Shown here one piece after another: positions 1-7,043 of a stretch of DNA of 9,446 nt. The stretch lies in the NCBI GenBank assembly GCA_900555085.1, contig USJU01000055.1, forward strand, positions 1 to 9,446. Direction: 5' to 3'. Every line of letters begins with the position of its first letter. The first letter of the stretch is position 1. The translations under genes and the position numbers were made by a program. The notes under the pieces are model-generated. The model worked only from the letters and a program-made list of their open reading frames with translations, did not search any database and was not told the DNA's origin. The DNA comes from an uncultured Clostridium sp. GTDB taxonomy: Bacteria; Bacillota; Clostridia; TANB77; CAG-508.

Positions 1-111
1 ACCAATTGCATCCCCTACAACCTTATCGGTACCTACACAAAGGAAGCAAAGTTCTTTTTCTAAATAATTATTCTTTTGCATAATTTCTATAACTCTTTTA
101 CTTAATTCCAT
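1..111 (-). CDS. yyaC: YyaC-like spore protein (DUF1256), N-terminal 37 residues only
   Basis: The gene starts at ATG 111-109 and runs off the left edge of the window. The visible protein ends in FLCVGTDKVVGDAIG (about residues 23-37). This matches the conserved 'CIGTDRxxGDxLGP' block at the start of the YyaC/DUF1256 family, which has a fold related to the germination protease GPR and to hydrogenase-maturation proteases; the acidic residues in the block are conserved. The family is largely confined to endospore formers and is expressed during sporulation, but its exact substrate is not settled. A ribosome site (AAGGAG) lies 5-6 bases before the ATG. The stop codon of the upstream gene on the same strand is only 23 bases away, so the two are probably co-transcribed. 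The identification rests on one short but distinctive motif. Confidence 0.8.
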   Translation of the reverse strand, partial: MELSKRVIEIMQKNNYLEKELCFLCVGTDKVVGDAIG

Positions 112-134
112 AATCACTCCTTCTTACAAATATA

Positions 135-377
135 CTATTTTTTAGGAGCAATTATTATACTTATATTTTCAGTAGAATTATATTTTTTTATAATATCCTC
201 AGAAAAACTAGCAATTTCGTTACTTAAAATAATCGTTTTATAATTATTAGCATACAAATTTTTAATTTCGCTATCAACATCTTCAGGATTTTCCAATTTA
301 ACCACTTTAGCACCAAAATTTTCAAAAACTTTAAAGCTATTTTCATCTTTTGCATACTTAATACAAGAAATTTTCAA
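135..377 (-). CDS. Small protein resembling V/A-type ATPase subunit F
   Basis: The predicted protein has 80 residues from a TTG start at 377-375. I chose this start because GGGAG (390-386) sits 8 bases upstream. A longer reading to 440 would add about 21 hydrophobic residues, has no ribosome site, and runs back toward the palindromic element. The sequence has the alternating pattern of the ATP-synt_F family: an N-terminal beta strand (MKISCIKYA), a short helix ending in FGAKVVKLENPED (about residues 21-33), then NNYKTIILSNEIA (a strand followed by the loop typical of subunit F, 'xIIxITEDIA'), a helix, and a C-terminal SIIIAPKK. In V/A-type ATPases subunit F lies in the central rotor stalk. 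No other ATPase subunits are seen here, so this may be a stand-alone paralogue. It ends 23 bases before yyaC, which suggests an operon. At 80 residues it is shorter than the usual ~100. The family call is moderate; the reading frame is fairly secure. Confidence 0.55.
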   Translation of the reverse strand: MKISCIKYAKDENSFKVFENFGAKVVKLENPEDVDSEIKNLYANNYKTIILSNEIASFSEDIIKKYNSTENISIIIAPKK

Positions 378-442
378 AAAATCATCTCCCAAAAATATTC
401 TTTCAAAAGCACACAAAAAATATACAAAAAAATAATGCAAAC

Positions 443-497
443 CTGTCCCAAAAAAGGCAAAAAATGTAACTTTGGGACAGACCCAAAGTTACATTTT
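443..497. repeat. REP/MITE-like palindromic element with two overlapping inverted repeats
   Basis: A perfect 16-bp inverted repeat (461-476 with 482-497, loop ACAGA) overlaps a second perfect 8-bp inverted repeat, CTGTCCCA (443-450) with TGGGACAG (473-480). Both cannot form at once because they share TGGG near 473-476. Its relatively G/C-rich GGGACAG core stands out from the AT-rich surroundings. Short palindromes built on GGGACAG/CTGTCCC occur dispersed in some Firmicute genomes, where they can be mobilised by REP-associated Y1 transposases. That link is from general recall and cannot be tested within one copy. Confidence 0.55.
461..497 (-). terminator. Probable terminator of the Cys-rich peptide gene
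   Basis: Read on the minus strand, the 16-bp stem begins at the stop codon (498-496) of the small Cys-rich gene. It is followed by TTTT, a short TTGCC interruption and a run of six Ts. The stem is long but AT-rich at its ends. The later part of the palindromic element (the CTGTCCCA arm at 443-450) could form a competing fold. Termination is inferred from structure and placement. Confidence 0.55.
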
Positions 498-648
498 ATC
501 TTCCACATCCGCATCCGAAGTTTGTGAATAGTAGTAGGAATATTATTATGAAGAATAGTATTGTGCTGTCGTCTCCACATCCACATCCTCCGAATAGTCC
601 GTTTAGTAGTCCACCATTATTGCATCCGCAATTTCTGTTTTCTTCCAT
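496..648 (-). CDS. Small Gly/Cys-rich membrane peptide, probable spore-associated protein
   Basis: This is a 50-residue ORF from ATG 648-646 with a full AAGGAGG ribosome site (664-658) 9 bases upstream. The N-terminal part is hydrophilic and Cys/Gly-rich (NCGCNNGG at about 6-13, GGCGCGDD at about 20-27). A hydrophobic stretch follows, ILFFIIIFLLLF (about 30-41), long enough to insert in a membrane, then a C-terminal tail FGCGCGR. There are six cysteines, all in CGC triplets. This architecture, CGC clusters flanking a poly-Ile/Leu segment, recalls the short clostridial proteins sometimes labelled 'chorion class high-cysteine protein' and the YjcZ-type spore membrane peptides. Their function is unknown; roles in the spore coat or membrane are inferred. 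A sigma-K-like promoter lies directly upstream and a palindrome directly downstream, so it is probably monocistronic. The frame is well supported by ribosome site, composition and terminator position; the family placement is by architecture only. Confidence 0.75.
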   Translation of the reverse strand: MEENRNCGCNNGGLLNGLFGGCGCGDDSTILFFIIIFLLLFTNFGCGCGR

Positions 649-679
649 TTAAAGGTACCTCCTTTTTATTTTTATATAA

Positions 680-707
680 TATGTTATGCAATTTTATTTT
701 TTTGTGT
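680..707 (-). promoter_or_regulatory. Sigma-K-like promoter for the Cys-rich peptide
   Basis: On the minus strand, AC (707-706) is followed after 17 bases by CATAACATA (688-680). This fits the sigma-K consensus AC-N16/17-CATANNNTA exactly. It would place the transcript start near 672, leaving a ~25-base leader that just accommodates the ribosome site. A second CATANNNTA match overlaps it (CATATTATA) but lacks a correctly placed AC. In such AT-rich DNA chance matches are common, so the support comes from combined spacing, leader length and the spore-like nature of the gene. Confidence 0.45.
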
Positions 708-837
708 TACAATTAATTTACGGGTTGCCATAGGACTCCATCTCTATAATCATTAGAATATAATATTACATACATAAGGCTTCCCGAATTATTCCTAAAC
801 AAAAAAATATATAATATATCTTAAAGAGGGGTTTTTT

Positions 838-3261
838 ATGAAAAAAATTGAACTTTTATCGCCTGTTGGTAATATGGATTGTATGCGTGCTGCTGTTCAA
901 AATGGTGCTGATGCTGTTTATTTTGGAAGTGGTTTTAGTGCTCGTGCTTTTGCTTCTAATTTTGATGGTGATGATTTAAAATGTGCAATTGAGTATGCTA
1001 AACTTAGAGGTGTTCAAACTCATTTAACTTTAAATACTTTGATTAAAAATGATGAATTTGAGAATGCTTTTTCTGTTGCCCAAATGGCTTATAATTATGG
1101 TATTGATGCGATTATTGTTCAAGACCTTGGTTTGGCAAATTTGTTAATTAATAGTTTTCCTAATATTGCTATTCATGCTAGCACTCAACTTACGGCTCAT
1201 AATTTAGATGGTGTTTTGTCTTTGCAAGATATGGGCTTTAGAAGAGTTGTTCTTTCTCGTGAGCTTACTTTGGAAGAAATTGAATATATTACTAAAAATT
1301 CTAATGTTGAAATCGAAACTTTTATACATGGTGCTTTGTGCATTTCTTATTCTGGTCAATGCCTATTTTCTAGTATGGTTGGTGGCCGTTCTGGTAATAG
1401 AGGAAAATGTGCTCAACCTTGTAGACTTCCTTTTTCTTTAATTGATGAAAGGAGTAGCAAATTAGATAGTGGCTATTTACTAAGTACCAGAGATTTATGC
1501 GGATTAGATTTTATACCTAATTTGATAAATGCTGGTGTTACTTCTTTGAAAATTGAAGGTAGAATGAAGTCTCCTGAATATGTTGCAACTGTTACTAGAA
1601 TTTATAGAAAATATATAGATTTAGCTTATTCAAATGAGCCTTATATAGTAGAAGCTTCTGATAGAAAATTATTAGCTCTTGCTTTTAATAGAGGTGGTTT
1701 TTCTAATGGTCATTTATCTAAAGATTATAATAAAAATCTTGTTTTTAAAGAAAAACAAAATAATTGTGGTTTGTTTTTAGGTACTATTGAAAAGTATAAT
1801 GCAAAAAAAGGATTAATAACCTTTAAATGTGCTGAAATCTTACATATTGGAGACTCTATTGCTACTCAAAATGAACAAGGTAGCTATAAAATTTCTGAAC
1901 TTATGCTTAAAAATACAAATATTAAGGAAAGCAAATGTGGAGATGTTGTTACTATTGGTAGAATGAAAGGAAATATTAAGCCCGGAGATAAACTTTATAA
2001 AATTTCTGATTCTATTATTACTTCTGAAATTAGAAGTACCTTTAGTGAAAACTCTGAAAACAGAAAAGTAAAATTAATTTTCAATAGCAAATTTGCTTTA
2101 AATAAACCTATTGAACTTAGTATAAAATCAAATTCTAATATAGATGTTTATAAGGATTTAAATATTAATATTACATCAAGCAAATGTCCTGAGCAAGCTA
2201 AAAATAGTGGGCTTTCAAAGGAAAATATAATAAAACAATTTTCAAAAACAAACAATACACCTTATGAATTTTGTGAATTTAATATTGAACTTGAAGATAA
2301 TTTATTTTTACCTAACAGTGTTTTAAATGAACTAAAAAGAGAAGTTTTATCTAAAGTAAAAGCTTTTGCAATTTCAAATACTAGTAGAAATTTAGGAAAT
2401 AAGAATTTACTTTCAAGAATCAATTCTTACACCGAAACGTCAACCTCTACATTGAAAATTGCTTTGCTATTAAACAATTTAAATTTAGAGAGCTATGATA
2501 ACCTGCAAAAAATTGATAAATTATATATTCCTTTAAAATTTTTTATAAACCAAAACTACTGTGATAAAATAAAATATTTATCTAATAAAGCTAGCTTATA
2601 TATTTATTTACCTACTATAATGAGAAATAATTATAATAAACTATTTGCAAATAATTTAGAAAATATTATTACTAATTTTGATATACATGGTTTTGTTGTT
2701 TCTAATATTTCTGGATTATATATAATAAAAAAATTAACAGAAAAATATAATAAGAATTTTGAATTTATTAGCAATTATACTTTAAATGTATATAATTCTT
2801 ACTCTGCATATGAATTGCAAAAAAGAGGAATTACAACTGTTACATTATCTCCCGAATTAGATAAAGAAGGCTTAATTTCTTTATGCAATTCTACATCAAA
2901 TTCTGAGTTAATTGTATATGGTAACTTACCTTTAATGAATATGAACTATTGTCTATTTGGAACTTCTAACAAATGCTATTCAAATTGTAAGCACACCTGT
3001 AATTCTAATAATAAATACTATTTAAACGACAGAATGAACGTTAATTTTAGAATTATACCAGACAATATTGATACTGTAACTATAATTTATAATAGTAAAA
3101 TTACTTCTATTGCTTCAGATGAATTTAACGTTTCTTCTTTGAGAATTGATATTTTAGATGAATCTATTGATGAAATAAATAAAATTATAAATACTGTAAA
3201 ACTTAGAAAAAAATTAGAAGGAAAAAACTATACAAATGGAAACTTACAAAGAGAAATATAA
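838..3261 (+). CDS. U32-family protein with DUF3656 region (RlhA/YdcP-like RNA hydroxylation or peptidase U32)
   Basis: A full-length 807-residue member of the large U32 class. The start is ATG 838, preceded by AAAGAGGGG (823-831). The N-terminal TIM-barrel-like half opens with ELLSPVGNMDCMRAAVQNGADAVYFG (about 5-30) and carries the family signature around residues 160-176 (ETFIHGALCISYSGQC). Cysteines C168, C175, C191 and C195 (CAQPC), plus C221 (STRDLC), are placed like the Fe-S ligands of UbiU-type U32 proteins. KIEGRMKSPEYVA (about 238-250) is also diagnostic. The C-terminal half is the DUF3656/collagenase-like extension, Asn-rich, with a second Cys cluster (CLFGTSNKCYSNCKHTC) near 715-735. 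Established relatives such as E. coli RlhA and TrhP hydroxylate 23S rRNA or tRNA; others were named collagenases. An RNA-modifying role is more likely, but the substrate cannot be read from sequence. No clear vegetative promoter is visible; TATAAT occurs at 745-750, 759-764 and 810-815 without good -35 partners. The gene converges on addA. Confidence 0.93.
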   Translation: MKKIELLSPVGNMDCMRAAVQNGADAVYFGSGFSARAFASNFDGDDLKCAIEYAKLRGVQTHLTLNTLIKNDEFENAFSVAQMAYNYGIDAIIVQDLGLANLLINSFPNIAIHASTQLTAHNLDGVLSLQDMGFRRVVLSRELTLEEIEYITKNSNVEIETFIHGALCISYSGQCLFSSMVGGRSGNRGKCAQPCRLPFSLIDERSSKLDSGYLLSTRDLCGLDFIPNLINAGVTSLKIEGRMKSPEYVATVTRIYRKYIDLAYSNEPYIVEASDRKLLALAFNRGGFSNGHLSKDYNKNLVFKEKQNNCGLFLGTIEKYNAKKGLITFKCAEILHIGDSIATQNEQGSYKISELMLKNTNIKESKCGDVVTIGRMKGNIKPGDKLYKISDSIITSEIRSTFSENSENRKVKLIFNSKFALNKPIELSIKSNSNIDVYKDLNINITSSKCPEQAKNSGLSKENIIKQFSKTNNTPYEFCEFNIELEDNLFLPNSVLNELKREVLSKVKAFAISNTSRNLGNKNLLSRINSYTETSTSTLKIALLLNNLNLESYDNLQKIDKLYIPLKFFINQNYCDKIKYLSNKASLYIYLPTIMRNNYNKLFANNLENIITNFDIHGFVVSNISGLYIIKKLTEKYNKNFEFISNYTLNVYNSYSAYELQKRGITTVTLSPELDKEGLISLCNSTSNSELIVYGNLPLMNMNYCLFGTSNKCYSNCKHTCNSNNKYYLNDRMNVNFRIIPDNIDTVTIIYNSKITSIASDEFNVSSLRIDILDESIDEINKIINTVKLRKKLEGKNYTNGNLQREI

Positions 3262-3295
3262 AAGAGGAAACAGTTAGTTTCCTCTTTTATATTTC
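3253..3295. terminator. Bidirectional terminator between the U32 gene and addA
   Basis: A perfect 19-bp inverted repeat (3253-3271 with 3277-3295) has a 5-base loop, AGTTA. The GAGGAAAC core is flanked by A runs on one side and T runs on the other, so it has terminator form on both strands. Both stop codons lie within it: TAA at 3259-3261 on plus and TAA at 3289-3287 on minus. Confidence 0.85.
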
Positions 3296-6200
3296 AATTT
3301 CTTTGTCTAAGTATGTTGAGTATATATATATTCTATCGACTTTTCTATTTAGTGCTTCTTCTAGTGCTTTTTTGTATAATTCTAATTGAACTTTGTATTT
3401 TTCCTTTAGAACGTTTTCGTTTTTATTTTCTGCGTAATCTGTTTTATAATCTAATAATACAAGTTCATTTTCTTTATTTATATAATATAAATCTATTATT
3501 CCTTGTACTAATACAGGATTTTCTATTTTTCCTCCATATATTTCTTTTGAAGGTACATTTATATAAAATGGCTTTTCTTTTTCTACTAATTTAGCTGTTT
3601 TTAGTTCTTCGTATATTTTACTTTTAGTAAAGTTTAGCACTTTATTGATATTAATATTTTCCGCTTCTAAACTTGTTATTATTTTTTTAGCTTCTAACTC
3701 TGCCACCATTTCTTTTAAATCGGAATATGTGTACTCTTTTCTGTAATCTAACCTTTGCATGCATAAATGTATTAATGTTCCTTTTCTTGAGGCTGAAACT
3801 TTTTCTTCTGCAATAAATTTAGGTGTTTGCATTATTATTTCTTGCTTATCTTCTGAACTACTTTTATTTTTCTTTATTTCACTTACACTCATTTTACTGG
3901 CTATTTTTGTTAATTCTTCGTTTTTATATTTCCAATTTAATTTTTCTAGTATTTTTTTATCTAGTTTGTTTGTTTTCTCTAACTTATTGTTAATAATTTT
4001 AGAAAGTTTTTCTTTATTTTCTTCTATATTTTCGTTTTCTATTATTTCGTTTTTGTTTATTATATTAAACTCAAAATAGTCTTTCATTTTTTCCTTGTTT
4101 TTTGAATATACAAGTTCAATCCAGTCTATATAACTTAAAAATTTTTGCATTGTTAATTTAGAAATTTTTTTATTTTTGAATATTTCTGCCGTTTCTTCTT
4201 TTTCTTTTATATCTTTTTCCGCATCTTTTGAGGTTCCTGTTATATATAACTTTTCTTTAGCTCTTGTAAGTGCAACATACAAAACTTTCATTTCCTCTGA
4301 AATATTTTCGTTTTTTACTTTTTGTTTTATTGCTTCTTTTGCTAAAGTGTTATATTCTATTCTTTTTCTGTAATCGATATATTTTGGACCTATTCCTAAA
4401 TCTTGATCTAATAAAACACTGTTTTTTAAGTCATTCATATTAAATTGTTTTGAACTATTACACAAGAAAACAACTGGAAATTCAAGACCTTTACTTTTAT
4501 GGATACTCATAATTCTTACAACATCTTCATTTTCTCCAATTATTTTTGCTGCATCTAAGTCTCCACTACTTGTTTTTACTTTTTCTATAAAGTTTATAAA
4601 GTTAAACAAACCTGTAAAGCTTGCACTTTCATATGCTTTAGCTTTTTCAAATAGCATTTTTAAATTTGCTTGTCTTAAACTGCCATTTTTCATTAGTCCA
4701 ACATATTCATAATAAGAAGTTTCTTCGTATATTTTCCAAATTAATTCATCTAAACTTAAGTATTCTTGTTCTTCTCTCCATTTTTCTATTTTTTCTAAAA
4801 AATTTTCTATTTTTTTTCTTAAATTACTATCTACTTGTAATATTGCTTTTTGCATACATTCATAAAAGTTGCAATGCCTATCTACTAACCTAATTTCAAC
4901 TAACTCGTTATCTGTAAATCCTCCTATCATACTTCTTAATACGGTTACAAAAGGTATGTCTTGCATTGGATTATTTATTATTTTAAGTGTTGCCATAATT
5001 GTTTGAATTTCTGTGCTTTCTAAATATTCTGAAGATGAATCACTATATACTGGTATATCTGCTTCAGCTAGTGTTTTTTCGTATATAGGAGCTACATTAG
5101 AGGTAGCTCTAAGTAAAATTACAATATCTTTATATTTTATATTTCTATATTGCTTTTGTTTAATATCATAAACTTGAAAATTGCTTTCTATAAGCTCTTG
5201 TATCTTACTGGCAACAAATTTAGATTCCATCATGTTTTTTTCTACTGGTTCACTGTTTTCTTCTGTTTCTTCTTCAAGATTTTCTTCATACATATCCCAT
5301 TCATCTTGCTGTTCATCTTTTAAATTGATTAAATAACATTCTGCTTTTACATCATTTCTTTCTGGATAACTTGCACCTAAGTTTAAATATTCATTTTCAT
5401 TATATTCAATATTTCCAAGTTCTTTTGACATTATTTCTTCAAATATTATATTTGTTAAATTTAATACAGAATCTCTACTTCTGAAGTTTTTAAATAATTG
5501 TATTTTTAAAGAATCTTCTTCTGTTTTATTTTCTTTTAATTTGTAACTATTATATTTTTCTAAGAACAATTCTGGTCTTGCTTGTCTAAATTTGTAAATA
5601 CTTTGTTTAACATCTCCAACCATAAATACATTTTTTCCTGTTGATATTTTGCTTAATATATATTCTTGAACTAGGTTACTATCTTGATATTCATCTATTG
5701 CAATTTCAGTAAACTTACTCATATAATTTTTTGCTACATCTGTTGGAATATAGTTGCCTTTTTCATCTTTTTTTACTAAAATTTTTAATGCAAAGTGTTC
5801 AATATCACTAAAATCTATTATATTTTTTTCTTTCTTTTTTTGACTGAATTTTTCTGAGAATTCTATTATAATGTTCTTTAAAATCTTTAAATAATTATAT
5901 GTAAATACAATGTCCTCTACTGCTTCTTTTGAAGTATACTTTATAATTTCTTTCTTTTTATCGTTAAATTTTTTATTAATATTTTTTCTTCTCTCATATG
6001 CTGAATCTTTTATATTTGAAGTTATTTTTTTATCTGTTGGCCATGTTCCAAATTTAAAGTTTGATATTTTTGAAATTAAGTCGTCCCAATTATTTGTTTT
6101 TATTTGTTCTAAATTTTCTATATCATTTTTTAATACTTTAGAATATTTTTCTAATTCAAAATTTGTATCTAATAGCTCTACTAAATTTTGTAAATTAAGT

Positions 6201-6881
6201 TTAGTTTCATCTATATATTCTAAATAATTGTTTATTAGTATTTCTCCCCACTCTGTATCTTCAAATTTTGTGTTTATATCTATATTAAATTTTTCTACAG
6301 CTTCTTCTAACCACTCATTTGGAAATGGACTACTTTGAATAAATTTATATATGTCTAAAACTAAGGTTCTTAAATCATCATCACCTCTATAGCTAGAGTA
6401 TGTTTCAACTAATTCTAAAAAATCTTTATCTCCTAAATTATATTTTTCTTCGAATAGTTCATCCAGTACATCCATTTTTAGCAATTCTATTTCTGAACTT
6501 TCTCCAATTCGAAAATTTGGTGATATATCTATTTCAAAAAAATTGTTTTTAATTACTTCTAAACAAAAAGAGTGAATTGTACTTATATTTGCTTTATTAA
6601 GCAAAGTTATTTGTCTTTGTAAATGACTATCTTCTGGATTTTCTTCTATTTTTTTGTAAATAGCTTCTAAAATTCTTTCCTTCATTTCACTTGCAGCTGC
6701 ATTTGTAAATGTAACAATTAAAATACTATCTATGTCTATTTTATCTTTTATTATTTTTTGAATCATTCTTTCAACTAAAACTGCCGTTTTACCACTACCG
6801 TGCCGCAGCAGCAACTAAAATATTACTACCTTTTTCTTCTATTGCTAATTTTTGTTCTTCAGTCCATTTAGTTTCACTCAT
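3287..6881 (-). CDS. addA: ATP-dependent helicase/nuclease subunit A, with a one-base frameshift in the Walker A coding sequence
   Basis: AddA is the 3'-5' helicase and RecB-type nuclease of the AddAB complex, which resects double-strand breaks for RecA-dependent repair. The true start is ATG 6881-6879 with GGAGG (6892-6888) 6 bases upstream. The first 27 residues end NILVAAAA, as in the family. One extra base (G at 6800 on plus) then shifts the frame just before GSGKT; without it the product is ~1197 residues, normal for AddA. As given, the upstream frame hits TAG at once, and the downstream frame is open only from a TTG at 6814 that has no ribosome site. Remaining motifs, in corrected numbering: TFTNAAASEMKERI (~57-70), STIHSFC (~100-106), IDEYQDSN (~395-402), GDVKQSIYKFRQARPE (~422-437), FRSRDS (~466-471), IMSIHKSKGLEFP (~790-802), LYVALTRAKEKLY (~867-879), and the nuclease motifs GTLIH, QGIIDLY (D~1130), LLDYKTD and QLELY. 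addB, normally adjacent, is absent from both sides. The extra base could be a sequencing error or a real inactivating mutation. Confidence 0.93.
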
Positions 6882-6911
6882 TTTTTTCCTCCAATTTTTT
6901 TGTCTAGAAGA

Positions 6912-6920
6912 ATTATATCA
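6912..6920 (-). promoter_or_regulatory. Extended -10 promoter element for addA
   Basis: Minus-strand TGATATAAT (6920-6912) is a perfect extended -10 (TGnTATAAT). The best -35 at 17-bp spacing is only TGGATT (6940-6935), which an extended -10 can tolerate. It lies about 30 bases before the addA start codon. A second extended -10, TGTTATAAT, occurs at 6965-6957 and could be an alternative upstream start. Confidence 0.45.
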
Positions 6921-6968
6921 TTGCTAAAATTAAAAATCCACAATTTATATTTATAAATTATAACATTT

Positions 6969-6987
6969 TTTTCACAAAAAATTCACA
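6969..6987 (+). promoter_or_regulatory. Tandem TTCACA boxes upstream of htrA, CssR-like operator
   Basis: TTTTCACA (6969-6976) is followed exactly 11 bases later by AATTCACA (6980-6987), placing two related octamers on the same helix face. A weaker third copy, AATCCACA, is at 6935-6942. In Bacillus subtilis, octamers of the form TTTTCACA precede htrA and htrB and are tied to control by the CssRS secretion-stress two-component system. The boxes end 14 bases upstream of a TATAAT, so they also overlap the -35 region, as expected of an activator site. The function here is inferred from motif and gene identity. Confidence 0.45.
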
Positions 6988-7001
6988 ATTATATAGTATT
7001 C

Positions 7002-7037
7002 TATAATAGATTTAAGAAAATAAAATTTTTAGGAGGT
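7002..7037 (+). promoter_or_regulatory. htrA -10 box and ribosome-binding site
   Basis: TATAAT at 7002-7007 is a consensus -10 with no good -35 hexamer 17 bases upstream (AAATTC), which fits an activator-dependent promoter. A transcript starting near 7014 would carry a ~30-base leader with AGGAGGT at 7031-7037, 6 bases before ATG 7044. An alternative -10, TATAGT (6992-6997), would pair with TTTCAC at 6970-6975 at 16 bp. Confidence 0.5.
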
Positions 7038-7043
7038 CCTCTT

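Noticed and set aside
378..440. N-terminal 21-residue extension of the ATPase-F-like protein to 440
   Set aside because: No ribosome site at the upstream start, which sits at the edge of the repeat; GGGAG plus TTG at 377 is a better start and restores family-like length at the N terminus.
374..586. 70-residue minus-strand ORF overlapping the Cys-rich peptide and palindrome
   Set aside because: It lies out of frame with two better-supported genes, has no ribosome site and translates through the palindromic element; composition (MWMWRR) is that of a shadow frame.
720..750. TTGCCA (725-730) with TATAAT (745-750) as a promoter for the U32 gene
   Set aside because: The 14-bp spacer is too short for a sigma-A promoter, and no alternative -35 is convincing.
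3313..6227. Several hydrophobic plus-strand ORFs inside addA
   Set aside because: They are antisense shadows of the Lys/Glu-rich AddA frame (producing Phe/Leu/Ser-rich translations) and have no ribosome sites.
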